From contig NZ_QOIO01000031.1 in NCBI RefSeq assembly GCF_003332305.1, positions 1-64,000 on the forward strand: 64,000 nucleotides of DNA, written 5' to 3'. The stretch is from Microvirga aerophila (GTDB lineage Bacteria > Pseudomonadota > Alphaproteobacteria > Rhizobiales > Beijerinckiaceae). The position numbers were made by a program, and so were the translations under genes. Each line of letters starts with the position of its first letter. Position 1 is the stretch's first letter. Shown in pieces: positions 1 through 9,376 of the stretch. The notes under the pieces are model-generated. The model did no database searches, was not told the origin of the DNA, and saw nothing but the letters and a program-made list of their open reading frames with translations.

Positions 1-335
1 GAAGAAAGAAGGTTTCGAGAGTCGTGGCTGTAGTCATGCTGGCAATGCCCCTTGGTCAATGTCTTAGGCTTACATTCGGTAGTAACAAATGGTTTGGTTG
101 ATCTTTGGAATGCAGGGCCGCGCTTTGAAGTGCCATTTTGTTTACAATGTGGTTGCTATCCGGAGCGCGGCTTTCTCTGCGGAGACTGTTGCGGGAGAGT
201 CACGGCCGAAAGACCTGCCGCTCACCAGCCATGCCATAGAGGACTGACATTCTGCTGAGAGCAAAGCGCGGTATGAAACATTCTTCTCCTCACAATTCAC
301 AGGCTTCCGCGACCAATTGACTTAACGGAAGTCGA
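1..335. other. Leading stretch without a recognisable gene
   Basis: Short open frames here have no recognisable protein features and no good ribosome binding site. The end of the stretch is the promoter region of the imuA-imuB-dnaE2 cassette. Confidence 0.5.
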
Positions 336-350
336 GAACATAATAGGAAC
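336..350. promoter_or_regulatory. LexA (SOS) box in front of imuA
   Basis: The sequence GAAC-ATAATAG-GAAC is a perfect GAAC-N7-GAAC, the reverse complement of the alphaproteobacterial LexA consensus GTTC-N7-GTTC. It lies about 30 bases before the imuA start, where a repressor would block the promoter of the cassette. Known: imuAB-dnaE2 cassettes are LexA-controlled in Caulobacter, rhizobia and many other bacteria. Binding here is inferred from sequence only. Confidence 0.85.
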
Positions 351-382
351 ATCCTCAACGCGAAACCGATTTGGCACGGGAT

Positions 383-1138
383 ATGCAACATGCCGGGCAA
401 CAAGACAGGCTTGCCGATTTGCGGCTTCGAATTGCCCGCCTGGAAGGCAGATCGCGCAGGACAGGCCCTCTGCCGTTCGGCATTGCCCAGATTGATGATC
501 ATCTCCCGGGCGGTGGCTTGGCGCGCGGCGTCCTCCACGAAATGATCAAAGCCGGAGTGGCTTCCGAGTTTGCCGGCTGCGCTACCCTCTTTACCGCCGG
601 CATTGCGGCACGTCTCAAAGGTCCTGTTCTATGGTGTCTGACGCGACGGGATCTGTTTGCCCCCGGATTGTCCCGAGCAGGCCTTCATCCGGACCGGGTG
701 ATCTATGCCGAAGCCCCGCGTGACCAAGACATCCTCCCCTTGGTCGAGGAAGGATTGCACGAGAAAGGTCTTGCGGCTGTTGTCGGCGAAGTCACGCGTC
801 TCGACCTTACAGCCTCGCGTCGACTGCAACTTGCCGCTGAAGGATCGGGCGTGACCGCCCTGATCATCCGGCGTTGGTGGACCGTCGCGGAGAAGGATCT
901 GGTGAGGCTCCCGACTGCGGCCACGACTCGATGGCGCATTGCCCCCGCACCCTCCGAGGGAATGCCGGCTCCTGGTCTCGGATGCGATCGTTGGCAGGCC
1001 GAACTCCTGCGCTGCCGTGGCGCCGAACCCCGTACCTGGATTGTGGAGGCCTGCAATGCGAAGGGTCGTCTCGCTCTACCTGCCGACCTGGCCCACCGAC
1101 CGGGTCAGGCGGCGGTCAGGGGAGCCGCCACGCGATGA
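383..1138 (+). CDS. imuA: ImuA, SOS mutagenesis accessory protein
   Basis: ImuA is a RecA/SulA-like accessory protein of the ImuA-ImuB-DnaE2 translesion mutasome. The protein of about 251 residues has the family's N-terminal coiled stretch (RLADLRLRIARLEG), a P-loop-like region LPGGGLARGVLHEM near residues 42-55, and a C-terminal segment rich in Arg and Trp. ATG 383 is preferred because the conserved N-terminus follows it directly; an in-frame TTG at 371 is the alternative. The gene is first in the cassette, has a LexA box about 35 bases upstream, and overlaps imuB by 83 bases, which suggests translational coupling. It looks intact. Confidence 0.88.
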   Translation: MQHAGQQDRLADLRLRIARLEGRSRRTGPLPFGIAQIDDHLPGGGLARGVLHEMIKAGVASEFAGCATLFTAGIAARLKGPVLWCLTRRDLFAPGLSRAGLHPDRVIYAEAPRDQDILPLVEEGLHEKGLAAVVGEVTRLDLTASRRLQLAAEGSGVTALIIRRWWTVAEKDLVRLPTAATTRWRIAPAPSEGMPAPGLGCDRWQAELLRCRGAEPRTWIVEACNAKGRLALPADLAHRPGQAAVRGAATR

Positions 1139-2558
1139 GCCGCTCGTGACCGTTCACACTGTCGGATCGCGACGCATCCTGCGCGCGGCCTGCGCCGCTG
1201 CTCAGGACCTCGGCCTCCACTCCGGCATGGCGCTCGCCAAGGCCCAAGCCTTGGCGCCGAAGCTCTATGTCGTCGATGCGACGCCGGACGAGGATGAGGC
1301 ATCGCTGCGGGAGATGGCCCGTTGGGCCATTGGCTACTCGCCCGTGGTCGCTCCCGATCCCCCCGATGGTCTCTGGATTGATATTGAGGGAGTGGCGCAT
1401 CTCTTCGGCAGCGAAGAGGATCTGCTCCAGGATCTGACGGACCGCCTCTCGTGCCAAGGCATCGCGGCGAGAGCGGCCGTCGCCGACGCCCCTGGCGCCG
1501 CCTGGGCCGTAGCACGCTTCGGATCCGGCGGGATTGTGCCGACGGGTCGAATGGTGGATGTGGTTGCGCCCCTTCCTGTCCGGGCCTTGAGGCTTGCAGC
1601 CGACAAGCTCAGCGCCCTGCACCGACTCGGAATCGACCGGGTCGGACAGCTCGCAGCCATCCCCCGCGCCCCGATGGTCCGCCGTTTCGGTCGGGACGTG
1701 GCGTTGCGGCTCGATCAAGTCTTGGGTCACGCCTTCGAACCGATCTCTCCGCTCATCCCTCAGGAGACTCCCATGACCAGCTGCGTGTTCGCGGAACCTG
1801 TCGGCCGCCTCGAGGATCTCAAGAAGGTTCTCCTCCGCCTTTGCCGGGATTTATGCCGGCAGTTGGAGAGACGAGGCGAAGGCGTGCGACGGCTCGACTT
1901 CATCGTCCAACGTACCGATCAGAAAGGGGCAAACCTGCGGATTGGCACCGCCAGAGCCACACGGGATGCGAGCCATCTCGCCAAGCTCTTCGATGAGCGG
2001 CTGCAGACCATCGATCCTGGCTTCGGCATTGAGGAGGTCGTCCTCATCGCCAGCAAGGTCGAGCCCATGGCCGAGGCACAGACCGAGGCGCGGGGCATCG
2101 CGGAGAATGACTCATCCGACGCAGATATGGGCCGGCTTGTCGATCGTCTCGGCGCCCGCATTGGCGTGGGAAAGGTTTACCGCTTTGCTCCTGTCCAAAG
2201 TCTCGTGCCGGAACGCATGGCTCGAAAGATCCCGGCTCTTGCGCCGCCTACGGGATCGGTCTGGCCGGAAGCCCTGCCGCGTCCTACCCGCCTCCTCGAT
2301 CCGCCGGAACCGGTCGTAGCAACCGCCCTCCTGCCGGATCATCCGCCAGCCTTCTTCGTCTGGCGCAAGGTTCGGCACAAGGTCGCCAGGGCCGATGGGC
2401 CGGAGCGCATCGCGCCGGAATGGTGGAACGGCGACAAGGGCTCGGCGGCTCGCGACTACTATCGCGTGGAGACGGAGCAAGGCGGCCGCTTCTGGATCTT
2501 CCGCGACGCCCCCACCGATGAAGGTGGGCGCTGGTGGATGCATGGGCTCTTTTCCTGA
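1056..2558 (+). CDS. imuB: ImuB, Y-family DNA polymerase-like mutasome protein
   Basis: ImuB resembles Y-family polymerases but usually lacks the catalytic acidic residues; it bridges the beta clamp, ImuA and DnaE2 in error-prone repair. The 500-residue frame starts MRRVVSLYLPTWPTDRVRRR and continues with a palm/fingers region (SGMALAKAQALAPKLYVVDATPDEDEA), helix-hairpin-helix-like (LHRLGIDRVGQLAAIPRAPMV) and little-finger segments. The start at 1056 is preferred to in-frame upstream codons because GTGGAGG at 1043-1049 is well spaced and the family N-terminus begins there. It is 3' of imuA and its TGA overlaps the original dnaE2 ATG (TGATG). It appears intact. Confidence 0.9.
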   Translation: MRRVVSLYLPTWPTDRVRRRSGEPPRDEPLVTVHTVGSRRILRAACAAAQDLGLHSGMALAKAQALAPKLYVVDATPDEDEASLREMARWAIGYSPVVAPDPPDGLWIDIEGVAHLFGSEEDLLQDLTDRLSCQGIAARAAVADAPGAAWAVARFGSGGIVPTGRMVDVVAPLPVRALRLAADKLSALHRLGIDRVGQLAAIPRAPMVRRFGRDVALRLDQVLGHAFEPISPLIPQETPMTSCVFAEPVGRLEDLKKVLLRLCRDLCRQLERRGEGVRRLDFIVQRTDQKGANLRIGTARATRDASHLAKLFDERLQTIDPGFGIEEVVLIASKVEPMAEAQTEARGIAENDSSDADMGRLVDRLGARIGVGKVYRFAPVQSLVPERMARKIPALAPPTGSVWPEALPRPTRLLDPPEPVVATALLPDHPPAFFVWRKVRHKVARADGPERIAPEWWNGDKGSAARDYYRVETEQGGRFWIFRDAPTDEGGRWWMHGLFS

Positions 2559-5500
2559 TGTATGCCGAACTCTAGGTCACGACCCACTTTTCATTCCTGC
2601 GCGGAGCATCGAGTCCAGCCGAGCTGTTCGAACAGGCGAAACTTCTCGGGATCACAGCGCTTGGCATTACGGACAGCAATTCGCTGGCCGGTATCGTACG
2701 CGCCTATGAGGCCTCGAAGGAGTCGGGTGTTCGCCTTGTCGTCGGCTGCCGGCTTGATCTCATCGATGGGACGTCTCTTCTCGTCTAGAGCATCGGACCG
2801 TTAAGTGGACGCGCCACCGGCGGCTTCGGCATGGCTCCAGGATGGCTGAGATGCAGACCTCATCGGATCTGACTTCTCGTCCGATGCTCTACCCGACGGA
2901 TCGCGCCGCTTATTCGCGCCTGTGTCGCCTTTTGAGCATCGGCAAGAGCCGCGGCGGCAAGGGTAAATGCCTTCTCGTATGGGAGGACGTTATCGCTTGG
3001 AACGAAGGCATGCTTGCCATCCTTCTTAGCGATGAGCCAGATGACGCCCTCAGGACAAACCTCGCTCGCCTCAAGAGCACGTTCGGCAACCGGGCCTACA
3101 TGGCTTTGATCCGGCGCTTTGCTCCTAATGAGCATCTGCGTCTCTATCATGTGGAGCATTTGGCTCAGGCCACCAACGTGCCGACGATTGCCATCGGTGA
3201 CGTTCTCTATCACCACCCCGCCCGCAGGCGTTTGCAGGATGTGGTTGCGTGCATCCGACAAGGCTGCACCATTGATGAGGCCGGCTATCGGCTGGAACGT
3301 CATGCCGACCGTTATCTCAAGGATCCGGCAGAGATGGCGCGCTTGTTCGAGCGCCATCCGGAAGCCGTTCGCCGCGGCCGGGAAGTCCTTGATCGCTGCG
3401 CCTTCTCCCTCGATGAGCTGTGCTATCAATATCCATCCGAAACGGAATTCAGCGAGACCGCTCAAGAGAAACTCGAACGGCTGACCTGGGAAGGAGCCGG
3501 ACACCGTTACCCGGACGGCGTTCCTGATGTGGTGGCGGCGACCTGCCGCCACGAACTGCACCTGATCGAGGAACTGGGTTATGCCCCCTACTTCCTGACC
3601 GTTCATGCCATCGTGAGCTTTGCCAAGTCGCGCGGCATCCTGTGCCAGGGACGCGGCTCTGCAGCGAACTCCGCTGTGTGCTTCGTGCTCGGCATTACGT
3701 CGATCAATCCCACCGAGCATGATCTCCTGTTCGAGCGCTTCGTCTCCCAAGAGCGGCGCGAGCCGCCAGACATCGATGTGGATTTCGAGCACGAGCGCCG
3801 TGAGGAGGTGATCCAGTGGATCTACGACACCTATGGCCGACACCGTGCGGCGCTGACTGCCGTGGTGAGCTGCTATCGCGCTCGCGGCGCCGTGCGCGAG
3901 GTGGGCAAGGTGCTTGGCGTGCCGGAAGACGTGACGTCCTCCCTGGCCGGTCTCGTCTGGGGATGGGGCAATGACGGCGTGACCGACAAGGACGCTAGGG
4001 AACTCAACCTGAATCTCGATGATCCGCGCCTTCGAATGACGTTAGATCTGGCGAGTGAACTGATCGGCGCGCCGCGCCATCTCTCGCAGCATCCGGGTGG
4101 ATTTGTGCTGACCCAGGATCGCCTTGACGATCTCGTCCCCATCGAGCCTGCCGCCATGGAAAACCGCCAGGTGATCGAGTGGGACAAAAACGACATCGAC
4201 ACACTGAAATTCATGAAGGTCGACGTGCTGGGCCTCGGCATGCTCGGCTGCATGCGTCGCGCCTTCGATCTCCTGCGCGAGCACAAGGGCGAGGTCCGGG
4301 ACATTGCCACGATTCCAGCCGAGGACGAGAAAACCTACGCGATGATCCAGCGGGCCGACACGGTCGGCGTATTCCAGATCGAGAGCAGAGCCCAGATGGC
4401 GATGCTGCCGCGCCTGAAGCCGAAGACCTTTTACGACATCGTCATTCAGGTCACCATTGTGAGACCAGGCCCGATCCAAGGCGACATGGTGCACCCTTAC
4501 TTACGCCGCCGCGAAAGCCGCGAGGCACCGGAATACCCGAGGCCCGAGCTGAAACGCGTTCTGGAGAAGACGCTCGGCGTGCCGCTCTTCCAGGAGCAGG
4601 CGATGAGGGTGGCTATCGAGTGCGCCGGCTTCACGCCCTCTGAAGCCGACCAGCTTCGGCGCGCCATGGCGACCTTCAAGTTCACCGCTGGCGTCTCGAA
4701 GTTTCGGCACAAGCTCATCGAGGGCATGAAGAGCCGCGGCTATGACGAAACCTTTGCCGAGCGCACCTTCAAGCAGCTCGAGGGCTTCGGCTCTTATGGT
4801 TTTCCGGAAAGCCACGCGGCGAGCTTCGCCAAGATCGCCTATGCCTCCTGCTGGATGAAGCGTCACCATCCGGACGTGTTCTGCTGCGCCATCCTCAACT
4901 CCCAGCCCATGGGCTTCTATGCTCCGGCGCAACTCGTGCGGGATGCGCCGGAGCACGGCGTTGAAGTTCGGCCCCTCGACATCAATCATTCTCGATGGGA
5001 TTGCACGCTGGAGCCGACAGGAAACAGTCAACGCTTTGCAGTTCGCCTCGGATTCCGCATGGTCCATGGTCTTGCCAATGCCGATGGAGCCTTGATCCCG
5101 ATTGCTTGCGCCGAGCGGCCCTTCTCATCGATCGAGGATCTGTGGCGCCGGACCGAAATCCCTGTTTCTGCTCTCGAACGCCTGGCCGATGCTGACGCCT
5201 ATGGTTCGCTTGGCGTGAACCGCCGCGATGCTCTCTGGACGATTCGAGGATTGTCGGACGAAGCGATGCCGCTGTTTGCTGCAGCAGACGAGAGAGAGCG
5301 CACGATCCAGCCCGATACGGTTGAACCTGCGGTTCAGCTCACGCCCATGACCGAGGGACGCGAGGTGGTGGAGGATTATCGGTCGAAAGGCCTGACCCTG
5401 CGCCAGCATCCCCTCGCCTTCCTGCGACGGGAGTTCACAGAGCGACGCATGATTTCCTGCTCTGACCTGCGGCACGTCAGGGATGGACGCCGCATCACGG

Positions 5501-5916
5501 TGGCAGGCCTCATCCTTGTGCGGCAGAAGCCTGGCTCCGCCAAGGGTGTGACGTTCATGACGGTCGAGGACGAGACCGACGTGGCCAATATCGTGATCTG
5601 GTCCACCCTGTTCGAGAAGCAGCGGCGGCTGATCCTGTCGTCGGGCCTGATCGGCTGTAGGGGAAGACTCCAGCGTGAAGGAGAGGTGGTTCACCTCATT
5701 GCGGAACACTTCATCGACCTGTCGGATCTTCTGCGCAGCGTCGGGGAGCGGGACCAGCCCCTACGCATGCGCCATGGGCGCCGCGATGAAGCTAAAGCCG
5801 GGACGCGCGAGATGCTCCGCAGAGGGGTCGAGGAATCGGCACATTCGCCTCCCGCATGCACTCCCGAGCACGACAACGCCTGCGTACTGCGGATAGCAGC
5901 CCGAAATTTCCGCTGA
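2558..5916 (+). pseudogene. dnaE2: dnaE2, error-prone DNA polymerase, N-terminus broken by amber codon and MITE
   Basis: DnaE2 is the C-family catalytic subunit of the SOS mutasome. The original start is the ATG at 2558, overlapping the imuB stop. The frame reads MYAEL, then TAG at 2573-2575 where the family has Gln, then VTTHFSFLRGASSPAELFEQ and on through the PHP domain to LIDGTSLLV. There a 104-bp insertion (102-bp element plus TA) adds a stop and shifts the frame. After it the sequence resumes with [16 protein letters not shown] and runs uninterrupted to 5916, covering PHP remainder, palm ([16 protein letters not shown]), fingers, thumb and OB fold. An ATG at 2842 inside the insertion could give a 1024-residue protein lacking the first roughly 76 PHP residues. 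Whether that product works is unknown; the family length is otherwise complete. Confidence 0.88.
2786..2891. mobile_element. MITE-like insertion with TA target duplication inside dnaE2
   Basis: A 102-bp element (2788-2889) has perfect 11-bp terminal inverted repeats, GAGCATCGGAC and GTCCGATGCTC, continuing imperfectly for about 10 more bases. It is flanked by TA on both sides (2786-2787 and 2890-2891). Removing the element and one TA restores the DnaE2 reading [11 protein letters not shown] exactly, which fixes the boundaries. TA duplication and short size fit a non-autonomous derivative of an IS630/Tc1-mariner-type element. No transposase for it lies in the window. Confidence 0.85.
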
Positions 5917-5944
5917 TGAAAGACCTGCCCAAACGAAGCCGCGA

Positions 5945-7567
5945 TCAATTCCGCAAACCCGGAGCCTCCTGCCCGGTGCGGGCCACATACTCCGTATAGC
6001 CGCCGCCGTACTGGTGGATGCCCTCCGGCGTGAGCTCAAGAAGCCGGTTGGATAAAGCTGCGAGGAAATGGCGATCGTGGGAGACGAAGAGCATGGTGCC
6101 CTCGTAGCGCGACAGCGCGTCGATCAGCATCTCCTTCGTGGCCATGTCCAAATGGTTCGTGGGCTCGTCGAGCACCAGGAAGTTCGGTGGGTCGTAGAGC
6201 ATCTTGGCCATCACCAGCCTGGCTTTCTCACCCCCCGAGAGCACGCGGCATTTCTTCTCAGCATCGTCGCCCGAGAAGCCGAAGCATCCGGCAAGCGCGC
6301 GTAGCGAGCCCTGCCCCGCCTGCGGGAACGAGTCCTCCAGAAATTCGAACACCGTGCGGTCGCCGTCCAGCACCTCCATGGCGTGCTGGGCGAAGTACCC
6401 CATCTTCACGCTGCCGCCGACCGCGACCGTTCCTTCATCGGGCGAGGTTGCGCCCGCTACCAGCTTCAGCAGCGTCGACTTGCCGGCGCCGTTGACGCCC
6501 ATGACGCACCAGCGCTCTTTCCGGCGGACTCCGAAGTCCAGTCCTTCGTAGATGGTCCGGCGGCCATAGCGTTTGTGAACATTCTTCAGGCTGACCACAT
6601 CCTCCCCTGAGCGCGGCGCCGGTTGGAAATCGAATGCGATGGCCTGCCGGCGCTTGGGAGGCTCCACCCGGTCGATCTTCTCCAGCTTCTTGACCCGGCT
6701 CTGCACCTGTGCGGCGTGGGAGGCGCGCGCCTTGAAGCGCTCGATGAACTTGATCTCCTTGGCGAGCATCGCCTGCTGCCGCTCGAACTGAGCCTGCTGT
6801 TGCTTTTCGTTCAGCGCGCGCTGCTGCTCGTAGAATTCGTAATCGCCCGAATAGGTCGTCAGCGTCCCGCCGTCGATCTCTATGATCTTGTTGACGATGC
6901 GGTTCATGAACGCGCGGTCGTGCGACGTCATGAGCAACGCGCCGTCATATCCTTTCAGGAACTCCTCCAACCAGATGAGGCTCTCGAGATCGAGATGGTT
7001 GCTCGGCTCGTCCAGGAGCATGACGTCCGGGCGCATCAGCAGGATGCGCCCCAGGGCAACGCGCATCTTCCAGCCGCCGGACAGACCTCCGACATCGCCG
7101 TCCATCATTTCCTGGCTGAAGCCCAGTCCGGCCAGAACCTCGCGCGCCCGGCCCTCGAGGGAATAACCGTCCAGCTCCTCGTAGCGGGCCTGCACCTCCC
7201 CATAACGCTCCAGGATAGCTTCGAGATCGTCCGCCCGGTCCGGATCCACCATCGCGGCCTCCAAGTCCTTCAACTCGGCCGCCACCTCGCTCACAGGTCC
7301 TGCTCCGTCCATCACCTCGGCCACGGCGCTGCGCCCCGCCATTTCGCCTACATCCTGGCTGAAGTAGCCCACCGTGATGCCCCGATCGACGGCAACCTGA
7401 CCTTCGTCAGGCTGCTCCTCCCTGGTGATCATTCGGAAGAGAGTCGTCTTTCCCGCACCGTTGGGGCCGACCAGACCGACTTTCTCTCCTCTCTGGAGGG
7501 TCGCGGAGGCCTCGATGAAGAGGATCCGGTGGCTGTTCTGCTTGCTGACGTTCTCGACGCGAATCAT
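5945..7567 (-). CDS. ABC-F family ATPase (YbiT/Uup-like)
   Basis: ABC-F proteins are soluble twin-ATPase proteins without membrane domains that act on ribosomes or in translation stress. The 540-residue protein has two complete nucleotide-binding domains: Walker A GPNGAGKTT with signature LSGGWKMR and DEPSNHLD in the first half, and Walker A GVNGAGKST, signature LSGGEKAR and DEPTNHLD in the second. A charged Gln/Lys-rich linker with the ABCF signature region lies between them. The gene is convergent with dnaE2, 28 bases apart, and monocistronic. The exact ABC-F subfamily, and so any role in antibiotic protection, cannot be decided from the sequence alone. Confidence 0.9.
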   Translation of the reverse strand: MIRVENVSKQNSHRILFIEASATLQRGEKVGLVGPNGAGKTTLFRMITREEQPDEGQVAVDRGITVGYFSQDVGEMAGRSAVAEVMDGAGPVSEVAAELKDLEAAMVDPDRADDLEAILERYGEVQARYEELDGYSLEGRAREVLAGLGFSQEMMDGDVGGLSGGWKMRVALGRILLMRPDVMLLDEPSNHLDLESLIWLEEFLKGYDGALLMTSHDRAFMNRIVNKIIEIDGGTLTTYSGDYEFYEQQRALNEKQQQAQFERQQAMLAKEIKFIERFKARASHAAQVQSRVKKLEKIDRVEPPKRRQAIAFDFQPAPRSGEDVVSLKNVHKRYGRRTIYEGLDFGVRRKERWCVMGVNGAGKSTLLKLVAGATSPDEGTVAVGGSVKMGYFAQHAMEVLDGDRTVFEFLEDSFPQAGQGSLRALAGCFGFSGDDAEKKCRVLSGGEKARLVMAKMLYDPPNFLVLDEPTNHLDMATKEMLIDALSRYEGTMLFVSHDRHFLAALSNRLLELTPEGIHQYGGGYTEYVARTGQEAPGLRN

Positions 7568-7774
7568 GGACCTTGAGCCTAAAGAAATTGCGGCGGCGTT
7601 ATGCCATGTGTCATGCCCGGCGACGAGCGCCCCCGATCGGGCAAAATGCCATAGGCTCAGGGAAGCGCCGGCCCTTAAAGCCAGCCCCTCGGTGAGCCAA
7701 TGTCGCCCGCTTGGTCAGATGCACGTTTGGGAGGCTGTGAGGGGGAAGTAGGGTTCAAACCCTTGCCCTGTAAA

Positions 7775-7837
7775 TGGTACAGCCGCCCCGGCTCGAACGG
7801 GGGACCCCCAGATCCACAATCTGGTGCAGACGGCTAA
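7775..7837 (-). pseudogene. tRNA-His(GTG) 3' half without a D arm
   Basis: On the minus strand the sequence folds as the 3' part of a tRNA: anticodon stem CCAGA/TCTGG with loop TTGTGGA (anticodon GTG at 7815-7817), a five-base variable loop, T stem CCCCG/CGGGG with loop TTCGAGC, 3' acceptor strand CGGCTGT, discriminator A and encoded CCA. A73 is what alphaproteobacterial tRNA-His normally has. There is no D arm. Directly upstream, AGCCG can pair with the first five bases of the 3' acceptor strand, so the locus is either a tRNA deleted for its D arm or a 3' tRNA fragment left at an integration site. The neighbouring integrase remnant favours the second. Confidence 0.75.
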
Positions 7838-8097
7838 AAGAGCGTAACAAACTCGACCATTCGTGACTGCCTAAGCTACTGATAAAGAAGAAATTTGGCG
7901 TTTATGTTCGCCTGAGTTATGCTCAAGCCATAACCCTGCATAACAGGGCTCTTCTGTTACCCCTGTGTTACCCCAGACAGTGCCCTGCTGTGAGACGCCA
8001 TACCCTCTCTGCTGGTGCTAGGCTGCAGCCCAAGCGGCCTCCACAGCGGCTTCCATCACAGGTTATATCCTCCAGCCAGCATCAAAGCACAGTTTTC

Positions 8098-8472
8098 GCT
8101 CTTCCGGGTGATCAGGCACCAAGTGACGCGGCCCTAGAGATCCCGCGATGCATTTCACGTCGGGCAGGACGCGGGTTCGTCTTTAGCAAGGGACAAGGCG
8201 GCTTCAGCGGGTGGTCGGAGGCAAAGGCTTGACTGGATGCCTAGATCGCGAAGACACGGGCAGTGATGCGCCGATGGCAGTTCCATGATTTGCCGTGTAC
8301 CGCAGTTACACGCCTCGGTGACCTTGGCATCCTCCCCCACCTGGTCGAGGCAATCCTGAACCACATTTCCGGGCATAAAGCTGGTGTGTCCAGCATCTAC
8401 AACCGAGCGACCTACCCTAAAGAAAAGCGCGAGGCTCTCGATAGGTATCCCAACAAACGAAGGAGACCTTAG
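8098..8472 (+). pseudogene. Tyrosine recombinase (phage integrase) C-terminal remnant
   Basis: One frame reads GRGFVFSKGQGGFSGWSEAKA, stop, LDA, stop, IAKTRAVMRRWQFHDLPCTAVT and on to LNHISGHKAGVSSIYNRATY. This matches the catalytic domain of tyrosine recombinases, which normally read FHDLRRTAAT, then the second His and the Tyr nucleophile (YNRA). Stops lie at 8230-8232 (TGA) and 8242-8244 (TAG), and the catalytic Arg pair is replaced by Pro-Cys, so it is non-functional. The N-terminal and core-binding parts are missing. Its place about 260 bases from the tRNA-His fragment fits the usual arrangement of an integrase next to its attachment site. Confidence 0.8.
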
Positions 8473-8474
8473 TC

Positions 8475-8813
8475 TTGCGCGGCCCTCCTACGGCTGTAGC
8501 GCTTCCGCCGCCCCCGGAACCCGCAAAGCCGACATTCCCCTCAACACAGCGAGCTATTGACTCGCCACCGCCCCCGGAGACACTCACATCTATCCTGCCA
8601 GAGGTGTCAGCAGAGGCTACGATGCCACTGCCGCCCGAGCCTGCCGTGTCGAGTTTTCCATTGGCGGCACCAATGCCTCTGCCCCCGGAACCGGCTGAAC
8701 CGTCTCTGCCCACGCCAGAAGAGATTGTCGCAGAAAGCTTGAACGCCATTCCATTTCCAGACCTTTCGCCTCTCGTTCGCTCCGCCCACGTTTTGATTGG
8801 ATCGATACTGTAG
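8475..8813 (+). repeat. Degenerate tandem repeats coding for Pro-rich PPPPEP units; possible ORF
   Basis: Four imperfect copies of a unit of about 45-65 bases lie here. Read rightward they give PPPPEPAKPTFP, PPPPETLTSILP, PLPPEPAVSSFP and PLPPEPAEPSLP in a possible 112-residue frame starting with TTG. The opposite strand is also open (8417-8875) and reads as a Gly/Ser-rich protein. Neither frame has a recognised domain or a convincing start. The low-complexity repeats themselves keep both strands open, so real coding is doubtful. Confidence 0.35.
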
Positions 8814-8946
8814 GTGCTATCGAAGTCCCGCGTAGTCCGCAGTCTGAGGCTCTTGAAGTGAGCCCGGAGAGGCAAGTCCCGAGCCTGATCCGAAGTCCTT
8901 GGCCAAAGGATCCCACGAACGCGCCGCCTTCTTCAGGGTCTAGGAA

Positions 8947-9156
8947 TTAGCGGGGATTGCTGAAGAAGGTGTCCTCGGCTGCGAGGTCCGCAATCTGCTG
9001 CGCCAGGGCTTGCGCGGCAGAGAGCAGTCCCTGCCGCTCGTCGTCCGTCAGTTGCCCAATCGGCGCACTCCAGCGGCGATCAGAGATCGGGTTCTCGACC
9101 TCCGCCGTTTCCAGCAGAGGCCCGTTGTCGTCCCAGCTCACGGTTAGCTTTGGCAT
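8947..9156 (-). CDS. Small conserved-looking hypothetical protein, 69 residues
   Basis: The frame starts MPKLTVSWDDNGPLLETAEV and ends AAEDTFFSNPR. AGGAGT lies seven bases before the ATG at 9156, which decides this start over longer in-frame alternatives without a binding site. The protein is acidic, with a beta-like N-terminus and a helical C-terminal half (TDDERQGLLSAAQALAQQIADLAAED). It has no signal peptide or membrane segment. No family is recognised. It sits alone between the integration scar and the amidase pseudogene. Confidence 0.5.
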   Translation of the reverse strand: MPKLTVSWDDNGPLLETAEVENPISDRRWSAPIGQLTDDERQGLLSAAQALAQQIADLAAEDTFFSNPR

Positions 9157-9376
9157 AGAACAACTCCTGAGACGTTGGCCCACCAGCCAGATGCATAGAT
9201 TACCCGATCCGGCCGCGGACACGAACTGCTCCGTGCCTCCTCTATCGGCCGGTGCGGCTATGGTGGTCCTCGGTGAATTGCCACTTGAGGCGCTCAGGTC
9301 GCTCGAAACGATTGTGTTCTTGGCATGAGCTCCGAAACGGGGATGACGGATCGACGAGGGGCATGGGGTGTTGCGG

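Noticed and set aside
2573..2575. Amber codons in place of expected Gln in dnaE2 and twice in the amidase could suggest stop-codon readthrough or recoding.
   Set aside because: The same genes also carry frameshifts or a mobile element, and the other genes in the window use TAG as a normal stop, so decay is simpler.
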